DNA of 64,000 nucleotides. Source: UBA5078 sp964538025. GTDB taxonomy: Bacteria; Pseudomonadota; Gammaproteobacteria; Pseudomonadales; Pseudohongiellaceae. The first letter of the stretch is position 1; each line of letters begins with the position of its first letter. Shown here one piece after another: positions 9,266 to 16,787 of the stretch. The stretch spans positions 1 through 64,000 of the forward strand of contig CAZICZ010000006.1 of NCBI GenBank assembly GCA_964538025.1. Direction: 5' to 3'. The notes below the pieces were generated by a model. The model saw only the letters and a list, made by a program, of their open reading frames with translations. It searched no databases and was not told where the DNA came from. The position numbers and the translations under genes were made by a program.

Positions 9266-9281
9266 CTGTATATATTACCAG
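9266..9281 (-). promoter_or_regulatory. LexA (SOS) box of imuA-imuB
   Basis: The + strand reads CTGTATATATTACCAG, a CTG-N10-CAG match sharing CTGTATATAT with the dnaE2 box. It lies immediately before the imuA ATG. On the − strand a weak -10 candidate (TAATAT) falls inside the box, so LexA would block initiation. Confidence 0.9.
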
Positions 9282-9353
9282 TATTGTCCGGGCCCACAAG
9301 CGGGCTGTTCCCGCGGTGAATCCACCGCACTCCCGATGCGAGGCGATCCCAAA

Positions 9354-9398
9354 ATGAGAAATGCCTCTAACTTACGGAAATTCAGTGAATTTTCTCAT
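9354..9398. repeat. Nested inverted repeat between imuA and the 30-codon ORF
   Basis: Outer arms ATGAGAAA (9354–9361) and TTTCTCAT (9391–9398) are perfect complements. A second dyad AAATTC (9378–9383) / GAATTT (9387–9392) sits inside and shares two bases with the right arm. On the − strand the outer stem is followed by TTTTGGGA, so it could end leftward transcripts before the SOS promoter. It could equally be an operator. Confidence 0.45.
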
Positions 9399-9510
9399 GT
9401 TAAGAGATTGTCACAAAAACAGCTTTGGTTTACTCTTCAGGGCCTTAGCTGTACAAGCTGAGCAGGCGAGTTAAATAACAAGCACAATCAACTGGAACAT
9501 CGGGTAATTG

Positions 9511-9603
9511 ATGAAAAGCAAACCAGATATGCTCGTGGTGGTCGTGATGCTCTTTGCCCTCGGCGTTCTCGCCAGCGGCGTCGCTCAAAGCGGATTGCTT
9601 TGA
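9511..9603 (+). CDS. Small hydrophobic protein (30 aa)
   Basis: An ATG-initiated frame of 30 codons. It starts with the charged MKSKPD and continues as one hydrophobic segment rich in V, L, A and G (residues 7–24), ending QSGLL, so it looks like a single-pass membrane microprotein. It occupies most of the otherwise empty space between the SOS promoter and fthC. A possible promoter TTGTCA (9408–9413) with TACTCT (9431–9436) lies upstream; no strong ribosome binding site is visible (GGGTAA at 9502). I recall similar short MK-K-D-hydrophobic peptides in related bacteria but cannot confirm this. Confidence 0.45.
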   Translation: MKSKPDMLVVVVMLFALGVLASGVAQSGLL

Positions 9604-9660
9604 GATTCCCGGCATTCACCCACCGGTAAGCCCACACAGCCCCGTCATTCCCCATATCGC

Positions 9661-10251
9661 CTAGAGGCGGTAGGAGGCGTGGTCACTCTCGATACGATCC
9701 ATGGCCACATCCCAGGCCTGATTTTCCACCCTTTCCACGCGCTGACATTCGTGCGCCAGGCCCACCAGCCGTGGCAGATTTCGGCCCGCACGTGTCCGAA
9801 ACCAGAAGGTTCTGTCGTAGATCCCCTTGCCCATTCCGAGCCGGTTGCCGCTCGCGTCAAAGCCCACCAGAGGAACGAAAACCAGATCAAGAAAACGGGC
9901 AGGAAGCGGCTTCGCCCGTCGCAAGGAGGGTTCCTGCATGCCCCAGCGGTGGGGCACAAGCGTGTCGCCTTCGCGATAGCGCAAAAACAGCAGAGACCGT
10001 GAACGGTGAGGGTGCATACAGGGCAGATAACATTGCACCCCGCGTGAGAGCGCATCCGCCAACAGCAGTGCGGGGTCGATTTCCCCATCGGTTGCCAGAT
10101 AAAACGCAATGCGGCGAGCACACCGGAAGAAGCGTTGGCTGCTTACGCGATGGTAAAGCCGATGAGCGGCGATTTCCTGTTGCCGGGGGCTCAAGGCGCA
10201 ACGCGCCTGACGAAGGCGTTTCCGGAGGGAAGCAGGGGAGTGTGAAGTCAT
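9661..10251 (-). CDS. fthC: 5-formyltetrahydrofolate cyclo-ligase
   Basis: This enzyme (YgfA, 5,10-methenyl-THF synthetase) converts 5-formyl-THF to 5,10-methenyl-THF using ATP. The start at 10251 gives 196 residues, the normal size. Typical features are the N-terminal LRKRLRQARCALS helix, a phosphate-binding DGEIDPALLL strand, and the C-terminal GFDASGNRLGMGKGIYDRTF segment with the G-x-G-K-G-x-Y-D nucleotide motif. It lies directly downstream of 6S RNA, as in Escherichia coli and Pseudomonas, and is probably on the same transcript. Confidence 0.93.
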   Translation of the reverse strand: MTSHSPASLRKRLRQARCALSPRQQEIAAHRLYHRVSSQRFFRCARRIAFYLATDGEIDPALLLADALSRGVQCYLPCMHPHRSRSLLFLRYREGDTLVPHRWGMQEPSLRRAKPLPARFLDLVFVPLVGFDASGNRLGMGKGIYDRTFWFRTRAGRNLPRLVGLAHECQRVERVENQAWDVAMDRIESDHASYRL

Positions 10252-10279
10252 GGTACGGGAGGGGTCAGAAATGGAAGTC

Positions 10280-10457
10280 ACCCGGAGCACCGCTATCAAA
10301 GTAGTCCTGAACCCAACGGTCCAGGGGGTGCCTCCAGCGGCACATAAGGCTTTCCGTCAAGCGGACATGCGCAACAGCACCTGCAAGGAGACTCCGGTTA
10401 TACAGATATCGGCTCAAGAACATTTTTGATTGGCCAATGCTCAAGGCAACTCGGGGT
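10280..10457 (-). ncRNA. ssrS: 6S RNA (SsrS)
   Basis: 6S RNA binds sigma-70 RNA polymerase and tunes transcription in stationary phase. The interval lies between zapA and fthC, the classical location. Read on the − strand it contains family blocks close to the E. coli RNA: CTTGAGCCGATAT in the 5' half, then GCATGTCCGCTTGACGGAA followed by AGCCTTA, and GGTTCAGGA near the 3' end. Bases 10450–10457 and 10280–10287 form the closing stem with one mismatch, giving about 178 nt, the expected length. The ends are estimates from that stem and the -10 box. Confidence 0.88.
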
Positions 10458-10459
10458 CA

Positions 10460-10465
10460 AGTATA
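10460..10465 (-). promoter_or_regulatory. -10 element of the 6S RNA promoter
   Basis: TATACT on the − strand lies about 7 bases before the predicted 5' end of 6S RNA. No good -35 match is present at the normal distance. Confidence 0.5.
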
Positions 10466-10522
10466 GCGCAGTTGTCAGGGGGTGATCGACCAAGCGCCGC
10501 AAAGTTTTTTGTCTCAATCCCT

Positions 10523-10849
10523 TCAGGTTATTTCAATCTGACGATTGATCTGCAGGCTGCGGTCGATTTTTTCTTCAAGAAATTTCAATTTTTGCAGCGT
10601 CTGATGACGGCTTTCATTGAGTTGCTGACTCATGGCCAGCATGTCGTGGGTAATGTTAAGCGCGGCCATAACAGAAATTTTCTCGAGGCCATGGATATTG
10701 CCGCGTGACTTGATCTTGCGCATGTTCTCGTCGAGATAACGGGCGGACTTGAGGAGTGCTTCCTGCTCTGAGGGCGGGCAGCTGACCTGATATTCTTTGT
10801 CGAGAATTTTGACGACGACGGTACCGGGTGTGTTTTCTTCTGCGTTCAT
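10523..10849 (-). CDS. zapA: Cell division protein ZapA
   Basis: ZapA binds and bundles FtsZ at the division site. The 108-residue product has the globular N-terminal domain (VVVKILDKEYQVSCPPSE…LLKSARYLDENM) followed by the long C-terminal coiled coil used for tetramerisation (residues ~55–105). Its position upstream of ssrS and fthC matches the conserved order, and the ZapB-like gene on its 5' side strengthens the call. Confidence 0.93.
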   Translation of the reverse strand: MNAEENTPGTVVVKILDKEYQVSCPPSEQEALLKSARYLDENMRKIKSRGNIHGLEKISVMAALNITHDMLAMSQQLNESRHQTLQKLKFLEEKIDRSLQINRQIEIT

Positions 10850-10910
10850 GCGATCTCTCTTGATTCGACTTGGGGAAGCCGCCGCCCGCTGACGCTAGGC
10901 ATGCCGATCC

Positions 10911-11126
10911 TCAACCCGATTGCGATTGCTCCATGGACTTGAGCCGGTTCAATACGGACTCAAGACGGCTCTTGGCAAGCTTGTTATTCTCGAGCAGTTG
11001 CTGGCGTTCGGATTGCCAGTTATGCTCGTTTGCACGCAAAAGCTGATTCTCGCGTTTCATCGCTGCACACAGCTCGATGAGCGCATCAATCTTTTGATCC
11101 AGCGTGGTAAATTTGTCGTCTGTCAT
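10911..11126 (-). CDS. ZapB-like coiled-coil protein (TIGR02449 family)
   Basis: A 71-residue protein from the ATG at 11126. Apart from the first ~8 residues it is one continuous coiled coil with heptad leucines (LDQKIDALIELCAAMKREN, LLRANEHNWQ, LLENNKLAKSRLESVLNRLK). This family regularly precedes zapA in pseudomonads and resembles ZapB in size and shape, which suggests a division role by inference. A longer frame starting upstream lacks support. It is the first gene of the unit read toward zapA, ssrS and fthC. Confidence 0.85.
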   Translation of the reverse strand: MTDDKFTTLDQKIDALIELCAAMKRENQLLRANEHNWQSERQQLLENNKLAKSRLESVLNRLKSMEQSQSG

Positions 11127-11191
11127 CAGGATGTTCGCCGTACGCATCGCCGCTGACGCGGCAAGCATAACCCACTGGTAAATTCCCCGTT

Positions 11192-11220
11192 ACTATAGAG
11201 GCGAGACCCTGACCGGTCAA
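11192..11220 (-). promoter_or_regulatory. Sigma-70 promoter of the ZapB-like/zapA/ssrS/fthC unit
   Basis: On the − strand TTGACC (11220–11215) and TATAGT (11197–11192) are separated by 17 bases, five of six matches in each element. The predicted transcript begins near 11185 and has a leader of about 58 bases. Confidence 0.72.
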
Positions 11221-11245
11221 TCGCCGCCGAAGGAAATGTCGACCC

Positions 11246-12580
11246 ATGACGACGCTCTATGAAGAAGCCGCGCGCAGGCGCAAAGAATTGATGCAGCAGA
11301 TGGAGCCCAACAGCATCGCGCTGCTGTGCGCTGCACCGATGGCAACCCGCAGCAATGACACCGAATACCCCTATCGACAGAACAGCGACTTTTATTACCT
11401 GACTGGCTTTGTCGAGCACGACGCAGTGCTCGCGTTGATTCCCGGGCGCAAGCAGGGCGAGGTCGTCCTGTTCTGTCAGGAGAAGGATAAAACGCGCGAG
11501 TTATGGACCGGAATTCTGATGGGGCCGGAACAAGCGATCAAACAACTGCGCCTCGACGATGCCTTTCCGATCGGGGACATCGATGACATATTGCCCGGCC
11601 TCATCGAAGGGCGCGATCGCGTCTACTATTCCATGGGCAAGGATTCGCGGTTTGATCAGCGAGTGATGGAGTGGGTCAAGGTTGTTCGCGACAAAGCGAG
11701 GCAAGGGGCACACCCGCCCGGTGAATTTCTGGTGCTGGATCATTTGCTGAATGAGATGCGCCTGATCAAGAGCACGATGGAGATCAAACTGATGGAGCGC
11801 GCAGGCGCTATATCAGCCGAAGCTCACAAACGTGCTATGGCGATCTGCCGCCCCGGACTTTACGAATACCATCTCGAAGCCGAGCTGATGCATGAGTTCA
11901 TTCGCAGCGGAAGCCGCGCGCCTGCCTACAATAATATTGTCGCGGCCGGGAAAAATGCCTGCATTCTGCATTACATCGAAAACAACGCGATGATTAATGA
12001 CGGTGATCTGGTGCTGATTGATGCCGGTTGCGAATTCGACTATTACGCGGCAGATATCACCCGCACCTTTCCGGCCAACGGAATTTTCAGTAAGGAACAG
12101 AAAGCCCTTTACGAACTGTGCCTTGACGCGCAACTGGAAGCGATCAAGGCGATCAAGCCGGGAGCCCCGTGGGATGCTCCCCACAATGCCACGGTCCGCA
12201 TCATCACGGCGGGTCTGGTGAAGCTGGGGCTGCTCAAAGGCGAAGTGAAATCCCTGATCAAGAGCGAAGCCTACCGGGAGTTTTACATGCATCGCGCCGG
12301 GCATTGGCTGGGCATGGATGTGCACGATGTCGGCGATTACAAAATAGACGACAAGTGGCGCCTCATGGAGCCGGGTATGGTGACAACGGTGGAACCCGGT
12401 ATTTATGTTTCGCCTGACAACAAGAAGGTTGCCAAGAAATGGCGTGGCATCGGTATCCGCATAGAAGACGATGTCCTCGTCACGCGCACCGGGCATCGCA
12501 TCCTCAGTCAGGGGGTGCCCAAGACGGTCGCTGAGATCGAACGCTTCATGGCGCAGGCGCGCGCAAAAGCCGTGGCCTGA
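11246..12580 (+). CDS. pepP: Xaa-Pro aminopeptidase (aminopeptidase P)
   Basis: A dinuclear manganese peptidase that removes N-terminal residues preceding proline. The 444-residue protein has the N-terminal creatinase-like domain (with YPYRQNSDFYYLTGF) and the pita-bread catalytic domain. Metal ligands are visible as D in IDAGCEFD and in AADITRTF, H in HWLGMDVHD, E in VEPGIY and E in IRIEDDV. AAGGAAA lies 10–16 bases before the ATG. In relatives a UPF0149 gene (ygfB) precedes pepP; here it is absent and pepP stands head to head with the ZapB-like gene. ubiH follows 23 bases later. Confidence 0.95.
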   Translation: MTTLYEEAARRRKELMQQMEPNSIALLCAAPMATRSNDTEYPYRQNSDFYYLTGFVEHDAVLALIPGRKQGEVVLFCQEKDKTRELWTGILMGPEQAIKQLRLDDAFPIGDIDDILPGLIEGRDRVYYSMGKDSRFDQRVMEWVKVVRDKARQGAHPPGEFLVLDHLLNEMRLIKSTMEIKLMERAGAISAEAHKRAMAICRPGLYEYHLEAELMHEFIRSGSRAPAYNNIVAAGKNACILHYIENNAMINDGDLVLIDAGCEFDYYAADITRTFPANGIFSKEQKALYELCLDAQLEAIKAIKPGAPWDAPHNATVRIITAGLVKLGLLKGEVKSLIKSEAYREFYMHRAGHWLGMDVHDVGDYKIDDKWRLMEPGMVTTVEPGIYVSPDNKKVAKKWRGIGIRIEDDVLVTRTGHRILSQGVPKTVAEIERFMAQARAKAVA

Positions 12581-12603
12581 GAAGGCGTAAAGGGAGAGTT
12601 TTT

Positions 12604-13839
12604 GTGAGAGTGTCGGCGGCGCAGGCGCATTACGACATCGCCATCATCGGCGGGGGGCTGGTGGGTGCCAGTTTCGCCTGCCTGCTGGCGCAGGCACTAG
12701 AGGGCAGTGGCCTGCGCATTCTGGTGACCGAAGCAGCGAGTACCCCGCAATCATCGAACAGTTTTGACGCCCGCTCTACGGCCCTGTCATATGGCAGCGA
12801 GCAGATTTATCGACAGCTCGGACTCTGGCAGGCGTTGGCGCCCTATGCCACAGCCATCGAACGTATTCATGTGTCGGATCGCGGCCACTTTGGCGCAGTT
12901 CGCCTCGATCACCGGGATTTCGGGGTGAATGCTCTGGGCCAGGTGGTAGAAAACCAGCATCTGGGCATTGTGCTGACGCAGGCGCTGGAGCACTCCCCTG
13001 TCCTCGATTTTCTGTGCCCCGCCATCGTTACGCGTGCCAACCCAACGCCAACCGGCATGACGCTTGCGCTAAAGGGTGACACTCCTCGAGAGGTGAGCGC
13101 CTCACTGGTGGTGCTGGCCGACGGCGGCAGGTCTCCTTTGACTCAGCAATTGGGGATCGAGAGTGCACTGACCCAGTACGGACAAAGCGCCATCATCGCC
13201 AATATCGCGTTCGCACAGCCTCATGCCCATGTGGCCTATGAGCGCTTTACCGACACCGGACCACTCGCTGTTCTGCCCTTGGCAACACAAGAGCAACAGC
13301 CACGCGGAGCGCTGGTGTGGACGGTCGGGAGCGACGAAGCTGCGGCTCACATGGCGCTGACGGATGCGGCATTTCTGGAGACATTGCAGCGACGCTTCGG
13401 CCATCGGCTGGGACAGTTGACGCGCGTGGGCACGCGATCGGTCTATCCCCTGACCCTGAGTGTGGCGAGAGAGCAAATACGGCCCGGGTTGGTGCTGCTG
13501 GGGAACGTGGCGCACACCCTGCACCCTGTCGCGGGACAGGGCCTGAATCTCGCCCTGCGCGACGCGGCGGCACTGGCAGCGATTCTTGCACAAGCAGCCG
13601 AAGAGAAAGAGGCGCTGGGGAGCATGGCGGTGCTGCAGCGATATGAACAGCAACAGCAGCAGGATCAGTCGGCTACAATCCTGTTCAGCCATGCCATGAC
13701 GCAGCTGTTTTCGAGTACGCATCCCGTTCTGGTGTGGGCGCGCAAATTCGGGCTCTTGTCGATCGACCTGCTGCCTCCGCTCAAGCGAACTCTCGCCAGG
13801 CAGGCCATGGGACTGGGCGCCCGGGAACGCCGGGCCTAG
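12604..13839 (+). CDS. ubiH: 2-octaprenyl-6-methoxyphenol hydroxylase UbiH
   Basis: A flavin monooxygenase of ubiquinone biosynthesis. It starts at a GTG preceded by AAGGGAGAG. Of its 411 residues, the first ~35 form the FAD-binding Rossmann motif (IIGGGLVGAS), the NADPH/FAD DG motif appears as VLADGGRS, and the second FAD motif reads GNVAHTLHPVAGQGLN. The N in place of the usual D in GD is shared with E. coli UbiH and separates it from UbiI. It is co-directional with pepP and probably co-transcribed. Confidence 0.92.
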   Translation: MRVSAAQAHYDIAIIGGGLVGASFACLLAQALEGSGLRILVTEAASTPQSSNSFDARSTALSYGSEQIYRQLGLWQALAPYATAIERIHVSDRGHFGAVRLDHRDFGVNALGQVVENQHLGIVLTQALEHSPVLDFLCPAIVTRANPTPTGMTLALKGDTPREVSASLVVLADGGRSPLTQQLGIESALTQYGQSAIIANIAFAQPHAHVAYERFTDTGPLAVLPLATQEQQPRGALVWTVGSDEAAAHMALTDAAFLETLQRRFGHRLGQLTRVGTRSVYPLTLSVAREQIRPGLVLLGNVAHTLHPVAGQGLNLALRDAAALAAILAQAAEEKEALGSMAVLQRYEQQQQQDQSATILFSHAMTQLFSSTHPVLVWARKFGLLSIDLLPPLKRTLARQAMGLGARERRA

Positions 13840-13847
13840 TAAGAGCG

Positions 13848-14273
13848 TTAGCGCGCGTAGCCTTGCAAGACCTCCCGGAGGCGTTCGATGCGCTTGCGGT
13901 TAACACCAAGATCGCTATGCCCAAGACGAGAGGCTGAGCGCACATCGGTATGACCCTCAGAAGGATTCTCCAGAAACTCCACATCATCCACAAAGCCCAT
14001 CAGTCGCGATGTGAACTCCGCGTAAAGATACCGTCCGTCTTCCTGAATGATGCGTGCTTCGGGCATTCCTGAAAGAGCCTGCCGAATCTGGGCCAGCGTG
14101 GCGGCGAGCGGGGCAATGCGGTGCGATTCGCGCTCATCGGTGCTGGAGACACAATTGGGGGTATCGGGGCAGCTCCCCAATTTCCCGTCATAGATACCCA
14201 GCGTCGCCGGCCGTTCACCGGCACATCCCAGTAACGTCAGTAGTCCTGCCATCATGAATCCTCTTAACAGCAT
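13848..14273 (-). CDS. DUF1499 family lipoprotein
   Basis: A 141-residue protein with a lipoprotein signal peptide: a hydrophobic stretch MAGLLTLLG then C at the lipobox LLGC (cysteine near residue 17). The mature part contains CPDTPNCVSS, the usual opening of DUF1499 proteins, and a central YLYAEFTSRLMGFVDDVEF segment typical of the family. GAGGA lies 7 bases before the ATG. It probably acts at the inner or outer membrane; no function is known. It points against ubiH, with which it converges eight bases apart. Confidence 0.88.
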   Translation of the reverse strand: MLLRGFMMAGLLTLLGCAGERPATLGIYDGKLGSCPDTPNCVSSTDERESHRIAPLAATLAQIRQALSGMPEARIIQEDGRYLYAEFTSRLMGFVDDVEFLENPSEGHTDVRSASRLGHSDLGVNRKRIERLREVLQGYAR

Positions 14274-14330
14274 CTTGTTGTCCTCGGCTGTGGCTGATCT
14301 GTGCCTAGCGTGAATAGAAATCCCGTCGTC

Positions 14331-14816
14331 CTAACGCACCGCCATGCCGAGGGATTCGGCGATCATGGCGGGTTTGCTTTCGCCTTCGATCTCCACCACC
14401 ACCTTGTGCTTGAGCAGGTAGTGGCCCGGCGATTTCTCGACGGCGCTGACGAGGGAAAAGCGCGCGCGAATGCGCGATCCGACTTTGACCGGGTTGAGAA
14501 AACGGACTGTGTCCAGCCCGTAGTTGATTGCCATTGAACACTCTTTGATCTTGATGGTTGTGGTCTGTGCGCCAAAATAACTGAGAAGGGAGAGTGTTAA
14601 AAACCCGTGTGCAATCGTGCCCCCGAAGGGCGTTTCGGCCTTGGCGCGCGCTTCGTCCATGTGAATGAACTGGAAGTCGCCTGTGGCCTCGGCGAACTGG
14701 TTGACCCGTGCCTGTGTGATCTCGAGCCACGGAGTCACCCCGACCTCCTGCCCCACAAAGGCCTGTGCTTCTTCAATACTGACAAAATTGGCCTTGCTGG
14801 CGGGGGACGTTGTCAT
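14331..14816 (-). CDS. MaoC-like (R)-specific enoyl-CoA hydratase
   Basis: A 161-residue single hot-dog-fold protein. The hydratase signature is present as DFQFIHMD (D-x4-H) with the following IAHGFLTLSLL helix. The second of two close ATGs (14816) is chosen because AGGTG lies 6 bases before it, while it would lie only one base from the first. Such proteins hydrate trans-2-enoyl-CoA substrates in beta-oxidation or polyester precursor supply; the real substrate cannot be judged. It lies between ubiH and ubiI on the opposite strand. Confidence 0.9.
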   Translation of the reverse strand: MTTSPASKANFVSIEEAQAFVGQEVGVTPWLEITQARVNQFAEATGDFQFIHMDEARAKAETPFGGTIAHGFLTLSLLSYFGAQTTTIKIKECSMAINYGLDTVRFLNPVKVGSRIRARFSLVSAVEKSPGHYLLKHKVVVEIEGESKPAMIAESLGMAVR

Positions 14817-15007
14817 GGCATGCACCTGTGAATAGAACGTGAATCGCGCGTGTTGTCCGCAGTATCAACCATTCGCCGATGCGCATCAATTCGTCAACGG
14901 GCTCTGATCGCAGCCCGGCCTGTGCCAGATGACGCGCTCGGGCTATACTGCGTCCGCGCCCATCACATGCGCGCCTTCATTACTTTCCGTTCGACCCGAG
15001 ACATGCC

Positions 15008-16267
15008 ATGACATCTCCCCTTCCCCCCGCACTCGAATTTGATGTCCTTGTCGTGGGGGGCGGCATGGTAGGCGCCAGTATGGCGCTGGCGTTGGCGCCG
15101 CTGAATATCCGGATTGCGCTGCTGGATGCCCAGCCTCTCGCGCAGCAGAGTCCACGAGTGCTGGACCCCCTGCAGTTTGATCCCCGTGTCAGCGCCATTA
15201 CACCCGCTTCGCAGGCATTCCTGGCATCGCTCGGGGCGTGGGATGGTCTTTGCGAGCGCCGCGTGGCGGCCTATACCGACATGCAGGTCTGGGATGCCGA
15301 TGGCACGGGAGCCATCCATTTTTCCGCCTTCGATATCCATGCCGACGCTCTGGGGCATATCGTTGAAAACTCGGTGATCGTGGAAGCGCTTTATGAAAGA
15401 TTGCGGCAGGAGGCCGCAGTGACACTGCTGCCTCCCGATTCCGTTGTGGCGTTTTCCCGTATCGCCCCCTCCGATGCCGACGGCGCCTCGGCTACCGTTG
15501 TGTCGCTGGAAAGTGGTGAGTCTCTGAGAGCATCGTTGGTGATTGCAGCGGATGGCGCCAATTCCAAGATTCGAAGCCTGGGGGAGTTTGCAACCCGGGA
15601 ATGGGACTATGGCCACGAGGCAATCGTCACCACGGTGCAAACCGCGCAGCCCCACAGAAGCACGGCTATTCAACGCTTCATGGACGCCGGGACGCTTGCC
15701 TTTCTGCCGCTGCGCGATTCCCGCTCTGAGGCGGACGGCTATTGTTGCTCCATCGTGTGGTCTGTCCTGCCCGAGCTGTCGTCGACACTGATGGCGCTTG
15801 ACGATGCGGCGTTCGCCCGTGCCCTGGGACAGGGAATAGAGCATCGCCTGGGTGACATTGTTGCGATTGACAAACGCTACTGCGTACCGCTGCGTCAGCG
15901 CCACGCAAGAGCCTATGTTCAGCCCGGCATCGCGCTGATTGGCGATGCTGCCCACACCATTCATCCGTTGGCGGGACAGGGGGTGAATCTGGGTTTTCTC
16001 GATGCCAGTGTCCTGGCGGCAGAGCTGAAAAGAGCCTGCGAGAAACGCCTGCCGCTTGGTGATCTTGCCGTGCTGCGGCGATATCAACGGCGCCGAATGG
16101 GCCACAACCTCGCCATGATGGGCGTCATGGAAGGCTTCAAGCATTTGTTTGCCGATCAGGCGCTGCCGCTGCGTTGGCTACGCAATGCCGGCATGAGCGG
16201 TCTCGACAAAACGCCGGTGCTCAAACACAGTCTCATGCGGGCGGCCATGGGGCTCGACGTCCTGTAA
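15008..16267 (+). CDS. ubiI: FAD-dependent 2-octaprenylphenol hydroxylase (UbiI/VisC-like)
   Basis: A flavin monooxygenase of the UbiH/UbiF/UbiI family that hydroxylates the ubiquinone precursor ring. Of 419 residues, the FAD motif is VVGGGMVGAS (~residue 17), the DG motif is VIAADGANS, and the second FAD motif is IGDAAHTIHPLAGQGVNLG. The stretch AYTDMQVWDADGTG…LGHIVEN resembles E. coli UbiI (C5 hydroxylase) more than UbiF or UbiH. A TATACT -10 candidate is at 14944–14949. It is separated from ubiH by two genes on the other strand, so it needs its own promoter. Confidence 0.88.
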   Translation: MTSPLPPALEFDVLVVGGGMVGASMALALAPLNIRIALLDAQPLAQQSPRVLDPLQFDPRVSAITPASQAFLASLGAWDGLCERRVAAYTDMQVWDADGTGAIHFSAFDIHADALGHIVENSVIVEALYERLRQEAAVTLLPPDSVVAFSRIAPSDADGASATVVSLESGESLRASLVIAADGANSKIRSLGEFATREWDYGHEAIVTTVQTAQPHRSTAIQRFMDAGTLAFLPLRDSRSEADGYCCSIVWSVLPELSSTLMALDDAAFARALGQGIEHRLGDIVAIDKRYCVPLRQRHARAYVQPGIALIGDAAHTIHPLAGQGVNLGFLDASVLAAELKRACEKRLPLGDLAVLRRYQRRRMGHNLAMMGVMEGFKHLFADQALPLRWLRNAGMSGLDKTPVLKHSLMRAAMGLDVL

Positions 16268-16326
16268 GCGAGCCGCGATTCAAGTTCCCTTCCTTTCGGC
16301 CGATGACTATTCAATCCCCCGACTGA

Positions 16327-16348
16327 AACAGACGTCTCATCGTCTGTT
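16327..16348. repeat. Perfect 8-bp inverted repeat upstream of the 63-aa ORF
   Basis: AACAGACG (16327–16334) and CGTCTGTT (16341–16348) enclose a 6-base loop. No U-tract follows on the + strand, so a simple terminator for ubiI is unlikely. It ends 27 bases before the next start and may be an operator or an mRNA hairpin. Confidence 0.5.
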
Positions 16349-16375
16349 GACGCGGATTGCTTTGGAGTCATTCCG

Positions 16376-16567
16376 ATGTTTATCAAGAATCCCGCCTGGC
16401 CCTTCGATGTGGATCTGAGCGCACTGGATACTGGCAGTATTAACAACATACTGGCCGACATTGAGAACCACCTGCCCCATATTGAGTCCACGGTCGGCAT
16501 GCATGAGCTGCTCCGCGTCAAAAAACTCTTTGAAAACGAACTGATGAGCGCCCACCGCCTTCATTGA
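16376..16567 (+). CDS. Hypothetical protein (63 aa)
   Basis: I do not recognise this protein. The 63-residue product is acidic in its first half (VDLSALDTGSINNILADIENH) and basic at the end (RVKKLFENELMSAHRLH), with no cysteine, signal peptide or membrane segment. GGAG lies 10 bases before the ATG. It stands alone between two perfect dyads (16327–16348 and 16665–16692) and shares the orientation of ubiI and the exported methyltransferase gene. Confidence 0.6.
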   Translation: MFIKNPAWPFDVDLSALDTGSINNILADIENHLPHIESTVGMHELLRVKKLFENELMSAHRLH

Positions 16568-16664
16568 TGCAACACGGGTCTCTCCCGGCAAATCAGCTTC
16601 AGGTGTACTCCCTACCGTGCATCGTTTATGCTAGCTCCGCTCGTTTTCCCGCTGATTCCGCTGA

Positions 16665-16692
16665 CATCGGTATCGATCAATCTGTACCGATG
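16665..16692. repeat. Perfect 8-bp inverted repeat upstream of the exported methyltransferase
   Basis: CATCGGTA (16665–16672) and TACCGATG (16685–16692) enclose 12 bases. It lies in the 220-base gap between the 63-aa ORF and the methyltransferase gene, about 95 bases before the latter's start, and could be a regulator binding site. Confidence 0.45.
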
Positions 16693-16787
16693 GCGCAATA
16701 GCACCGGAGCGCATCCGGTCTTGATGAGAGCGTGACTCGCACGGAAATGTCGTTCTTTTCGCACAACAATCACAAAAGGTTTTCATT

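Noticed and set aside
14963..16144. 393-codon open frame on the − strand opposite ubiI
   Set aside because: ubiI has all flavoprotein motifs on the + strand; the antisense translation has none.
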